From NCBI RefSeq assembly GCF_029873635.1, contig NC_080425.1:45154402-45218401 (forward strand): a DNA stretch of 64,000 nucleotides, in the 5' to 3' direction. The stretch's first letter is position 1; each line of letters begins with the position of its first letter. The DNA is from Malania oleifera. Its lineage: Eukaryota > Streptophyta > Magnoliopsida > Santalales > Ximeniaceae. This document shows positions 11,459 through 22,689 of the stretch, piece by piece. Below the pieces are notes generated by a model. It was not told where the DNA came from and did no database searches. It was given only the letters and a program-made list of their open reading frames with translations. The position numbers and the translations under genes are program-made.

Positions 11459-12042
11459 AGTTTGACCATGAGATTTGGGCTAGGAAAGGGATAAAAAAAA
11501 TTTATGTAGCTTATCATTTGTCCCGCATTCTTGTTGAGGGGTCTACTAATCCCTATCCAGTTCGAGACTACTTTTTTACGAGCAGCTCTTTATAGTATCT
11601 TCTCGGCACCAATTTTTCGCTATGATTGCGAACTACTTAGCCACAGGAATCATTCCTCATGATTGGACACTGCGGGAGAAAGACAAGTTCTACTCCCAAG
11701 TGCGCCATTACATATAGGAAGACCCTGACCTTTTCAAAATCTGCCCAAATTCGATCATTCAGCAATGTGTTCCCAAGAGTGAGTACCTTCACATACTTGA
11801 GTTTTGTCATACCTTAGAGGGAAAAAACCAGCAGCAAAAATTCTTCAAAGAAAATTTTTTTGGCCGACACTTTTCCGAAATGCTTAGGAGTTTTATAAAG
11901 CATGTTTGTAGTGTCAATAAATCGAGAATATCACATAGTATTATAAAGCATGTTTGTAGTGTCAATAAATCGAGAATATCACATAGTATGACATGATGCC
12001 TTTGAACCCCATTCTAGTGGTTGAGCTCTTCGATGTGACTTT
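11459..12042 (+). pseudogene. Gypsy RNase H to integrase linker, zinc-finger region, decayed
   Basis: Scattered pol-like text can be read, consistent with the H2C2 region that lies before the integrase core. It includes a 48 bp tandem duplication (listed separately). Confidence 0.55.
11893..11988. repeat. Tandem duplication, 2 x 48 bp
   Basis: The unit starting ttataaagcatgtttgtag is repeated head to tail at 11893-11940 and 11941-11988 with no difference seen. Because the copies are identical inside an otherwise decayed pol, the duplication is recent or an assembly slip. Confidence 0.9.
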
Positions 12043-12900
12043 GTGAGTCCATTCCCTCCTTCTAATGGGTACGAGTACATACTTGAGGCGGTGGATTATG
12101 TTTCGAAGTGGGTAGAGGCAATCGTGACTAGGACCAATGATCATCAAGTGGTTGTTAAATTTCCTAAGTGTCTCATTAGTCATTTAGGTTGCCCCCAAGC
12201 TATCATTAGCGATGAGGGAACTCATTTCCTCAATCGACATTTTGCGGCACTCCTTGAAAAATATTCAATCACTCACAAGGTAGCCACACTGTACCATGCG
12301 CACACCACTAGACATGTTAAGGTTTCGAACCTTGAGATCAAAAACATCCTTGAGAAAACTCTAAGGTCGGATAGAAAAGATTGGTTTTCTCGGCTAGACA
12401 ATGCTCTGTGGGCGTATAGAACAGCCTTCAAGACCCCTATCGGTGTGTCCCTATATTGGTTAGTCTATGGTAAGGCATATTACCTCCTGGTTGAGTTAGA
12501 GCATCGGTCCTATTAGGCAATTAAAAAGTTCAACTTGGATATGGTCGTTGCCAGTTGCCATCGCCACCTCAAACTCAATGAGTTGGAGGACATATGAAAT
12601 GACTCGTATGAAAATGCCAAGATCTATAAAGATAAGATGAAGGCTTTTCACAAAAAGCACGTTATCTTGAAAACTTTCGAACCTAACAAAAAAGTATGAT
12701 TTTTCAATTTGAGGTTGAAATTATTCCCCAGGTAAATTGTGGTCTAGATGGCATGGTCCATATATAGTGAATTGTGTGTTCCCCCATAGGGCGGCGAAAT
12801 TGAGGATCCAGCGGCCAACACCCTTTTTAAGGTGAATTGTTAGCATCTTAAGCCATGTGTGGAGGGGGTTAATGAGGGACTAGCATAGAATATTTCTATT
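12043..12900 (+). pseudogene. Gypsy (Athila-like) integrase and pol C-terminus
   Basis: [59 protein letters not shown] and [14 protein letters not shown] are the Athila-type integrase core and C-terminal text. Further on, the sequence reads like the Athila pol end (HLKPCVEG), followed at about 12960 by a Gly-Arg-Gln-Pro segment typical of this group. Confidence 0.9.
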
Positions 12901-13661
12901 CATGACCTAGTAAGTCCAACATGAGCTTCATTGCTTCTAGCTGAAAATGGTAAACTCAGCGCTTCTGGGAGGCAACCCAAGTGTTTTTAGTGTTCTTTGT
13001 TTCTTTACATTGGAAATTGTAGGGTGTGCTAGAGTTTAGAGTCTTTAGATTAGGTCTTAGCATTAGTATCACATTCGATCTAGGTGCAACTAGGGCTTCC
13101 CTAGGTACAACTAAGTCCATAGCCCATGGCACTTAATTAGGGAAATATGGAATTCTTCACAGAATAGGTCAACCAAGGCTCAGCCATCAGTTATACCAGG
13201 TGCGACTTGGTTGACCATTCAGGCCTCCTAAAGCCTCAAAATTTCAAATTTCCATAGAATAGGTCGACCATCACACGATCAGCGCAATAGTGTGTGGCGA
13301 CTTGGTCGCCGTTATGTTCCTAGTCACCATCAATTTTCAGAATAAGTCAACCATCGCACGACCATCACTCCTATCGGGTGCAACTTGGTCAACAACCTCT
13401 TTCCTAAATTAAGTTAGGGGTCAACCAAGGGGTCAACCAGCCCCAATTTGTTAAAATCGATTTACACACCTTATTCACCCGCAAAGTGACTTTCATTTTG
13501 TCGTTATGCCCCATGTACCGATGTTGCTTTACTATATTTTGGTTTTATGCTGGGTGCATTCAGGTGCAGGTATACTTTTTTTTTCTCATCACTGTGCATT
13601 GCTTCCCTCCCTTGCCTTTGAGGTGTTTTCTTTCTTTACTTTAGTGGGGACACTAAAGTCT
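12901..13661 (+). other. Non-coding 3' region of the gypsy element with GGTCGACC-type motifs
   Basis: No reading frame was seen. At 13160-13440 there are three to four loose repeats of a ~85-95 base unit built around ataggtcgaccatc and gggtgcgacttggtcgac-like text. These are another GTCGAC palindrome array. Confidence 0.55.
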
Positions 13662-13673
13662 TAAGTTGGGGGT
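13662..13673 (+). other. First polypurine-tract-like motif
   Basis: cactaaagtc followed by aagttgggggt matches the purine tract context of Athila/TAT-type gypsy elements. A second one lies 1.66 kb downstream. The mirror element at the right end of the window has the same two-tract layout. Confidence 0.6.
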
Positions 13674-15326
13674 TGTTGGGTTAGGAAGGCACTACACGTC
13701 GCATATAGGGCATACATGACATATTTTCAAAATTTCAGTAAACATTATATGCAGTAATCCATGTTAACACAACCTATGCCTTTACATATTTTTATATAGC
13801 ATTTTTGTTACAACTTCATGTTGTATCTGTTAAATGGCTCTATTATGATCACTAACGATGAATTGAGTTGTTCATGCATACTTTCATGACGTGTAGTCAG
13901 TATTACTTTTTGGCAAATCAAAGCGAGTTAATCGTGAGTTCATTAGTTTTAATGTTGTCATATAAGTTTTGGTATGTACATGGTGTATTACAAGGCTTAG
14001 TCACACTTACACATGATTTGTTTCACTCAAATTTCCTTGTGGAGAGAACAATTGTGGCAACTATGACACCTTGGTAAGGATTCTATTGAGCCTTTCATTT
14101 TTTTTAGAGCTATTTACATAAACTCTGAGTTCATGAAATTCAACCATTCTTTTTAGGATACTCTTTTTATGCTAGACTTTTTGTTTGCATTTGCTAGCCT
14201 AGAGGCAATGTCCAGTGGTGAGATATAAACCTAACTCTTATAGCCTTCTCAAGATGTGATTATTAAGCCAACCCTAGAGATGAAAATAATTCATGAATTC
14301 TCTTTCCGAGTTTTCCCTATCAATAGCACGAAGACAATATAAAGTTGTATTGTTTGTCCCTGGTAGCCATGAAAAAGAAAAACAAAGAAAAGGAAACTGA
14401 TGAGTAGAAAAGAAAGAAAAAGATAAAATGATGAAAAAAAATATAGATGTTTGCTCCAAAAACAAAATAAAGAATAGAAATTGATGAAAATAGAATGACC
14501 AACTTAGGGACACCACATTCCTGCAAGTATCAAGTTTGTTTGGGTGTTCTGATGCATATGAATGGATCTACGCATGGTTTATGAATTATCAATCTAGGGT
14601 GGTCTTGGTAGGATGTGGTGAGTAGGTAAGAAGGAGTTAGGGTGAAGGACCCAACACCTTGATATTAGGCTGGATTCCATTCCCTTAAGACTAGTTCACT
14701 CTATTTTCTGCTTCTTCGATGTATGTGAGATCTTTGACCATGTATGTTTTTCCTCAGATATGGGAGTGACCCCATTTTCATTAGTGTTTTTAAGAGTATG
14801 TCGGTGATGCTGAGTCAAGACAACCCTTCTGCAGGTGTTTTAGGATTATCCGAGCGAAATGAGTCATTCTACATATGCCTTGTGATTATGCTTCTTAATA
14901 CTAATATTTATACAATGATATTAACTTTGGATATGAATTGCTGATTGATTCTTTGAGGGTTATGATATATAATGGCTATATCTTATTGAGGCATTTATGG
15001 GTGATTTTCCTTGGAGTTGTCTTTATAATGGATGTTTTTGTAGAGGGGCATGTTTGTAAGGATGCTATATGTCTGTATATGAAGTGGTATGAATGTGTTA
15101 CTTGTTTGAGCTTTTGATTGTCATTCACTAGGATAGATATTTGTGGGGGTCGCCCTAGAAACCCACATGACATTATAACTTATCCACTAGGGCCACCTAG
15201 GGGTTTAAAGCCTTATTGCATAAGGTAAATGCAATCGTGTTTCTGGCGAAAGAGGAGGTAGTTAGGAATTTATTTATCTTTTGTAGGTTTTTTATAGTTT
15301 TCTTTACTCGAGGACTAGCAAAGTGT
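13674..15326 (+). other. Gypsy 3' non-coding region between the two purine tracts
   Basis: No coding signal. Three blocks align with the minus strand of 61010-61645 in the gag-bearing element: 14191-14295 (ttgctagcctagagg ... taattcatg), 14591-14668 (atctagggtggtct ... gttagggtgaaggaccc) and 14768-14840 (tgagtcaagacaacc-type text). This shared sequence shows that the two elements are related. Confidence 0.75.
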
Positions 15327-15337
15327 AAGTTGGGGGT
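15327..15337 (+). other. Second polypurine tract
   Basis: aagttgggggt preceded by ctcgaggactagcaaagtg, the usual context at the 3' LTR boundary in Athila/TAT elements. The LTR start tgaagtgttcc follows at 15340. Confidence 0.65.
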
Positions 15338-15339
15338 TA

Positions 15340-16245
15340 TGAAGTGTTCCTAAAATATGCTTATTTAGGCCCCATTTACCTATGCGATGTCTTTATTTAC
15401 TCTGTAATTATCACTTCTTATCATTGTTTGGAGTTACATGTGGTATGTTTGATGTTTCAAAAAATCAGAGCATAAATCGAGGAGTTAAGCAGTGTAAGGA
15501 GTCGATGCAAAAAATTGGAAGCATAAGGCTCAACAAAGTGCTTGACTATGTCTCCATGGCCTTGATTCAACTACAGCCAAATGTCCTTGATCAACCATGT
15601 GGTGCGACCAAGGAGTCACAAAAGGTGACTAGGTCGAGCTAGAAGACTCCAGAGTGCTAATTAACAACAAGTTCACAAAGACCCTCAACCAGGGCACAAC
15701 CCATCGACTAAACATAGAACTAATTGAATATTTTCCAAAATGTATTGACCAGGTCGTGACCAGGAGACCTTGGCAATGCGACCAGGTCGACTTTGATTGA
15801 CTTCAGAAATCTACTTCGCGAGATTTTGGGTGATTGTTTCCTGATTTGAATTTCAGCGTGCATAAACCCTAAGGGGTATAAAATTAAACCTGGAAGAGAT
15901 GATTAGGGATTCCCTTTAGTTCTCGAGTTTCTTTGGGTTCCTTTTAGATAGTTTTTAGCCATCAAGTTGTATTGCTTTGTTTTAATTTTGGATTGCAGTA
16001 GTTTAATCATATTTTCATTTCTTCTTTGCTTTGGGTTCTGAATTTCAATAAAAGTCATGTTTATAGTTTCATTCATTATCTTGTCTTTACGTTTGATTGC
16101 TTGTATGATGAGTAGCTAATTTATTTGATTCTCTGGTTGTGATGAAACCCTAAGCTAGATTCTCATAACTAGGATTTAGTTGATTGTGCATAATAGGGTT
16201 AGGTAGCTAGCAAGGAATCTGTGTTTGCTACATAGGGTGTAGAGA
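15340..16245 (+). repeat. Probable 3' LTR of the Athila-like element, end uncertain
   Basis: It starts after the second purine tract with TGAAGTGTTCC. An aataaa signal lies near 16045, and the text up to about 16245 reads as one LTR. GTCGAC-type motifs occur at 15590-15800 (accaggtcgac, gactaggtcgagc). The right boundary is a guess from the change of sequence character. Confidence 0.5.
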
Positions 16246-16613
16246 CCTAGAAAAATTTAATTTATGAAATTAATAAATGAAAAGAAAAGAAAAAGAAAGA
16301 AAATAAGGAAAAAGGAATTATAAAAAGGGGCATCAGCATGAATTTGTCAACGAACCCGGGGTCCTCATCGACAAATGTCCTTCTAGGTCTCGTCGATGAA
16401 GTACACGTGTCTTATCGATGAGGATATACCGAGAGTAGTTAATTTCAGGCTATTAAGGGTTTGTCAACGAACCCATTACATTCGTTGACGAACGCCCTTC
16501 TATGGTTCGTAGACGAGTACACGTGTCTCGTCAACGAATGCATATCACCAGCAATCTATATATATATATATATATATATGTTAAAATCATATTTCAACGA
16601 GGAAATTCATTTC

Positions 16614-16644
<31 letters not shown>

Positions 16645-16855
16645 AACCTTTGGTTCCTCCCCCTTCTCTCTAAGATTTTGACTCCGTTTCAGCCTGTTTC
16701 GACGATCAAAAGCTACCATAGGGTTCGTGGGAAGATTCTCAGAAAGTTGACCAGAGTAAATTGTTGATTTGGAGTCCTTAGCACCACTCCAAAATTAGGG
16801 TAAGTAAGTTATTTTAGGGTTTAAATGATTGTTTGGGATATGTGGACCCAGGATA
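16246..16855 (+). repeat. Probable gypsy LTR fragment with two 117-base imperfect repeats
   Basis: gtgtagagacctagaaaaa followed by an A-rich stretch resembles the start of chromovirus (Tekay-like) LTRs. From 16343 and again from 16460, text starting tttgtcaacgaaccc is repeated (period 117), each copy carrying several GTCGACGA/GTTGACGA motifs. Microsatellites (TA)n at 16556-16579 and (CT)n at 16613-16644 follow. No partner LTR was seen. Confidence 0.45.
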
Positions 16856-18054
16856 TGTTGAGATTGTCAGTAATTCGAATGCTGACTATGCTGGCAATAA
16901 AGTAGATCGAAAAAGCACGAGCAGCACTTATCATTACTTAGGACAATCTCTGGTTTCTTAATTCTTCAAAAAATAGAACTCAATTGCGCTGTCCACTGCC
17001 GAGGCTGAATATATAGCGACTGGGAGTTGTTGTGCTCAAACGCTTTATATGAAGCAAAAACTCATGGACTATGGATTGCACTATGATACAGTTCCTCTAA
17101 AATGCGATAACGCTAGTGCAATAAATATCTCAAAGAACCCTATATCGCATTCATGAACTAAGTATATAGAAATTAGACATCATTTTATTCGTGACCATGT
17201 GCAAAAGAGAGATGTGACACTTGAATTTGTGTGCACTAATAAATAATGGGCCGATATATTCACAAAACAACTTTACGAGGATAGGTACATCCAAATCAGA
17301 CGTGAATTAGGTCTAATGCACAATAGAGAAGTTTCCTAGGGATATGATGGAATGCATAAACTAAGGGGGAGCAACTTAACTTAGAATCACTACGGCTTTG
17401 AAAATTAAGCTTCTCTCACAATCTTATTTTGCCTTGCACATATATCTTATGACTTGTGAAGAATGCAATTACTATTCATTATGTATTGATTACTTAAGTC
17501 TATTTAATAGATGTTATTATCTGGTATTTTGAACTAATAATGACTATATGGATTGAGGATACTGGAGTGCATGCTTGTATGGAACGTCATCTACAAGGCA
17601 ATTGCAGAATTTGTGTATGCATGCTGATGGTGGACTAGGTTATTGCATAATAAACCTAAATGATCATATCTAGAGATTCATACTACCTAGTTGTATGATT
17701 TGGGGAGTTTCTCTAAACTAAGGACGCATTTGAATGCTTACATTTTTACCTTAGCCCATTTTGCTGATGCCAACATGGGGAGAAATAGTGTAGCAAAATT
17801 GGGTAATGGAGCATCACTGAGTGCGGGAGGAACTAACTGAGCATAACTCTTCATATTATATTATCCTGCATATCTTTACTCTTAGTATCTGAGCTTAATG
17901 ACAAATTTAAATGCATATATTTTTTAAATGTCTTCGGTCATGAATATGCTTGAACTACTCTAGACTTTTTATTTTATGCATATTCTTAGGGGGAGCCTTA
18001 TAAGGCTGTACCCATTTTTGCTCTTGTATTTGTCATCATCAAAAAGGGGGAGAT
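16856..18054 (+). mobile_element. Copia 3' end: RNase H remnant, 3' non-coding region and purine tract
   Basis: The start reads as copia RNase H (NADYAGNKVDRKSTS, ALSTAEAEYIATGS, CAQTLYMKQ, CDNASAINISKNP) and pol end (WADIFTKQL, RRELGL). About 700 bases of non-coding sequence follow, then the purine tract aaaaagggggagatt at 18040-18054. It is a broken fragment of the same SIRE-like group as the copia element on the left, on the opposite strand. Confidence 0.85.
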
Positions 18055-18190
18055 TGTTGACTTTATGAGTTCTATCCCATTTTGATTATGACAAATCCAA
18101 AGCATCTCACTTGTACATATAGTGCTTGAACAGATTTCCTATTGAACAACTAACCTGTATTAAATAGGCACAAAAGAATGAGAAAGAGAT
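18055..18190 (+). repeat. Start of a SIRE-like copia 3' LTR, truncated
   Basis: TGTTGACTTTATGAG follows directly after the purine tract. The first ~45 bases match the minus-strand start of the solo LTR at 10543 (both contain TTTTGATTATGACAAA). The sequence changes to LINE at about 18190, so only the first ~135 bases remain. Confidence 0.8.
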
Positions 18191-18194
18191 ATAT

Positions 18195-19892
18195 TTAAAC
18201 TTGTTAAAGCTAGAGAAAGGAAAAGCAAGGACTTAGGAAATGTAAAATGTATAAAAAATGAAAATGATATTATCTTGATTAAGGACGAAGACATTAAAGA
18301 AAGATTGTGAAGTTACTTTAGTAAGTTATTTAATGAAAACCAAAATAAAAAGCTTAAATTTAAAATTATCAAATGAGAAAAAGACTAAAAATATAAGATT
18401 TATTCACAAAATTAGAGTTAACGAAGTTAAGTTTGCACTAAAAAAGATAAAAAATGGAAAAGTTATGGGACGAGATAACATCTAAATTGAAGTTTGGAAA
18501 TGCTTAGCTGAAAACAGAATTATAAGGTTAACTAATTTATTTAATACAATTGTAAAAACTAAGAAAATGTTAGATGAATGGAGGAAAAATATTTTAATAC
18601 CTATATACAAAAATAAAAGAGATATTCAAAATTGTAATAACTATCGTAGAATTAAAATTATGAGTCATACGATGAAACAAGTTAGAAACGAAGATCTCAG
18701 AAAATCAATTTGGTTTCATGTTTGGGAGATCTACCACAAAAACTATTTATCTTTTAAGAAGATTAATGGAAAAGTTTAGGGAAAAGAAAAGGGACTTGCA
18801 TATGATATTTATTGACCTTGAAAAAACATATAATAGGATACCTAGGAAAGTTCTATAGTGGGTTTTACAAAAAAAAAAAAGTGTATGTAGTAGGTATACC
18901 GATGTAACTAGGGATATGTACGATGGAATAATGACTAGTGTAAGGACTATAGATAGAGAAACTAAAGAATTTCAATCACCATAGGTATACATCAAGGATC
19001 TGCTTTGAGTCCTTATCTTTTTACTTTAGTAATGGATCAATTGACTAAGAATATTCAAAAGGAGATTCCATGGTGTATTTAGTCTGCAGATGATATCGTA
19101 TTAATTGACGAAACTAATGACGGAGTAGAGGTTAAGTTAGAATTATGGAGAGAAGTTTGAGAATCTAGATGCTTTAGGATAAGTAGAAATAAGAGAGAAT
19201 ATATAAAATGTAATTTTAGTAATGATAGGAGGAATATTGAAGGCAAAGTAAAACTTGATGACAAAGAAATAAATAACACTTGTAGATTTCGATACCTTAG
19301 ATCTATTATGCAAGTTGAAGAAGAAATTGAAGATGATTTAATGCATAGAGTTAAAGTAGGTTGGATAAAATGGAGAAGTGTTTCAAGTGTGCTATGTGAT
19401 CGTAGAATATCCTTAAAATCGAAAGGGAAGTTTTATAAGACAATTATAAGCTATGCTATATGGATTGGAATGTTGGGCGATGAAGAAACATAATATCCAA
19501 AAAGTAAAAGTTGTCGAGATGAAAATACTTAGATGGATGAGTGGTATAACATTGAAAGATATATTAAGGAATGAACATATTTGTGATAAGTTAGATGGAA
19601 CTCCTATAGAAAATAAGATAAGGGAGGGGCAACTCATATGATATAGACACTTACAATGTAGGCTACATAGTGCAAATGTGAGGAAGAGTGACTTAGTTAA
19701 TGTGAAGGACAATAGAAGGGTTAGGGGTAGACCTAAAATAACTTGAGAGGAAATAGTGAATAAGGATTTAATATTCTTGAATCTATCAAAAGAAATGGTT
19801 CATAATTACATAAATTGGTAGAAAATGATTCACATAGCCGACCCCACTTAGTGGGACTAAGGCTTGGTTTTGTTGTTGGTTTTGTTGTTGTG
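18195..19892 (+). mobile_element. RTE-type LINE, copy 1, 5'-truncated and decayed
   Basis: It aligns with copy 3 from about 42385 onward. RT text is readable in several frames ([35 protein letters not shown]-like), then the C-terminal text (MKILRWMSGITLKDILRNEH, LDGTPIENKIREGQL). The 3' end is the RTE signature: accccacttagtgggacta, then ttg-rich repeats (19869-19892). Stops and frameshifts are frequent, so this is an old, dead copy. It is truncated before the endonuclease domain and replaces the rest of the copia LTR at 18190. Confidence 0.88.
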
Positions 19893-22689
19893 TTTTGATA
19901 TATCTTTTCTCAAATCCAAGAATCAAGGTTGAACAAATTCTTCTCCGAGTTTGAACACCAAACACCCTTCCGGCCCAAAAAGAGAACAAAATATACAACA
20001 AATTAAACCTTCCTCACTATCCATTTCAAGTTACTCTCATTCATACTAATTAGTTCACTCGTTCTAACTAGTATACTATTTGACATACATTACAAATGTC
20101 CCTGTTCAAGTATACCGCAAAATACAAAGAATTATAATGTTCAATAAAGCATTAAAATTTGTAACTATAAGTTTTGAGAAATGCAATCGAGTTTCATTAA
20201 ATTCCACCAATTCCAAATTCAATGCTTGTGGATTCCATGTTCCACTTCCAATATAGATAGAAGACCAAATTTCCAGTGTGGGATGAAGTTCAGCCAGCAA
20301 GCTGCTAGGCTAGTACCTCCTGTTTCAGGGAATATTTTCCATAATGATGCCAAAACATATTGTACGGTGAAACAGTCAATATATCTACAGCTAACCTGCA
20401 TTCAAATTTCAAATAATAACTGAGAAGCTCTCTCAAGAATTAGAAATCTCACTTGAGCAAAATTCCATTTCAAAAGAAATTGGAGAGCAATCACAAAATA
20501 TCAGAAATATTAGGTCTGGCTGAGCTATCAATAGAACATAAACCAACACATGTTTGGACCATCTTTCTTTTATTTTTATTTTGCCTGCAAATAAGGACAC
20601 TACAGTCCCCACAACCATGTGAAAATTGGACCTACTAATTGACATTGATTAGACACCACTGTCCACGCATTTAATGTGATTCGTACTATTTTTTTTTTTT
20701 TTTTTTTTTTTATTGTTGCATGCTTTGATAAGATATCAAAGTACCAAAATCTGAAGTGCTTATTCGATATTGCGTATCAATAATTTGAAGTGGTAAACTT
20801 TCTGCTCGACAGGGAGTGACTGAAAATAAAGATATGAAGAGATCCACACTTACAAGCAGCAACCTTGCAAACGCAAGTGAGAAGCTCTACGCATTGAGAT
20901 GCGTCCACAAAGGCTCAATTATTAAAGTATAAAATTGTTCCGCCAGAATAATCTCCAAATTGTTTTTCAAAAAGTTTTAAGGGTGTTTTTGATGATTTGA
21001 AAAGTCATCTAGTTTTGTGAAAGCTGCATGTAAGGATGTCATCAGTCATGGGCATAGACAATTTTAGAGCGGAGTTAGCCAAGGATAAAGGATTTACAGC
21101 GTTAGAAGCCAAATAAAAAATAAAAGTAAATAAATAAATAAATAAAAGCAGCCTGTTTGTCCCCAAATGTGAATATTATTGAGCCAATGTGCCTAACCCA
21201 GATCATGGCTATCCAACTCATGCTACTGCCTTAAGAAGTCATAAATGACCTATCAATGCACATGACACCCAAATCTTTCACATTATGTACCACCTTCATA
21301 ATTTTCTCATACACTTCATTGTCAAGATTAGCAATTCTCATCTACAAATCCTTGCTAAATGTGCAGCTCATGCAGTTGTAACAGTTGCCACTAATAAAGA
21401 CAGATAACTGTTTCTAGCATAACTATTGCAAAAACTTGTGAGCGTACACACACAGCAATCGCAAAATAGAAAAGAAATGATAGAACACAGCAAATTTGAC
21501 GTCTGCCTTAGGCAGTGTGCTGTGTGGCTACATTAATGGAACCTTGTGCAATCTTCCCCTATATTATAGAATGAAATTGCTTTCAACCCTCAACTAAAAT
21601 GTGCATAGGCCCATCAGAAAATTCCAAAATAGTACCATACAACAAATAGACACTCCGCCCTACACCCTATGCCTGCCTCAAAATACAATACTTCAGGTGC
21701 ATTAAGAAGACTGCGCTCTAGCTCAAGGCCCTTCAAGCCTCTCATTCTCCAAAGGAACCTTCCCGTCTCTTTCAGACTTCAAGCAGAGCACCTACTGGAT
21801 ACGAATTGAGTGACTCAATGGTAACTCAATTTTCTGTTCAGATTCTACCTATTCATGGAAAAGGACTAGGCTAGGGAGCACAGAAAAATACTGCAAGCAC
21901 CTTTTTGCACCTTTTTTCTTATAGTATCCCCACATCACAGACCTTAAAAGTCTTGATATTAACTTTCAAACAATGCACTGCATTTGTCAATCAGAGAAAT
22001 ATATTCATACTGCATGTTTGAGGTTCGGGATACCAGTGTGTCTATTTTTTATAATTAACAGATCTCATAAAAGAAGACCAAACAAAAGTACAATATGTGG
22101 AGGGCAAGACATCCTCTAGAAATCTACTAAAAGCAGCTACAATAATGCTGCCCCTCAATCCTTTTGGAGATTGGACAATAAATCCCCCAAATAAATACCT
22201 AAAGCCTGCCCAAAAAAAGTGCGAAAGACAACTCAATCCAATAACAAATGGAAATAATTTGTTCTGGCATTGAAATTCTCACATTTTTACTTGAGCCATG
22301 GAGTACAAAGAAAAGCATGCTCTGCTCACATCCATAAAGCCTTCGCCTCTTTACTTCTCCTAAAACACCAAAATCATACCAAACAAGAAATAATCCACTT
22401 CTTGAGAGACCACCACACTTCACCAAGGCAAGAGAAAAGAGCTATCCAAAGCTATCTCGCCACCCAACATTGTAGAAAGAGGTGTTCTCATTAGATTCTA
22501 GGCATATCAAGTAAATATTAGGCTGGTAGCCTTAGAAGGGTCTGCTTACCTGTAACATTCGTATTAATCCTGCAAGTCTAGATGAAAGTCCTCCCCTTAA
22601 AAGGAGCCCTTAGCCTTCCAAATTGTATCACACAAAGAAAAAAGAACAAAGGGTTCAAGGTCTCAATATATGAAAGAAGAAAAGAGTTG
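19893..22689. other. No gene recognised
   Basis: Low-GC sequence with short, overlapping frames on both strands and no recognisable domain. It includes a T tract (about 20689-20711) and an (AAAT)n run near 21122-21147. Small frames around 22042-22494 show no motif I can name. It may be intergenic DNA or very old repeats. Confidence 0.5.

Larger units (their letters stand above)
7785..16245 (+). mobile_element. Ty3/gypsy LTR retrotransposon, Athila-like, 5' part missing, broken
   Basis: Plus-strand order is RT, RNase H, integrase, 3' non-coding region with two polypurine-like tracts, and a probable LTR. The integrase-proximal text and the pol C-terminus resemble Athila elements. A 2.1 kb solo copia LTR splits the RT, and the copia element to the left replaces or displaces the 5' end (gag, protease). 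The element is an old fossil with many breaks. It shares non-coding blocks with the gag-bearing element at 59024-63997. Confidence 0.85.

Noticed and set aside
14274-14526. Two overlapping Phe-rich minus-strand frames
   Set aside because: They are inside the gypsy 3' non-coding region that aligns at DNA level with another element and come from an A-rich stretch.
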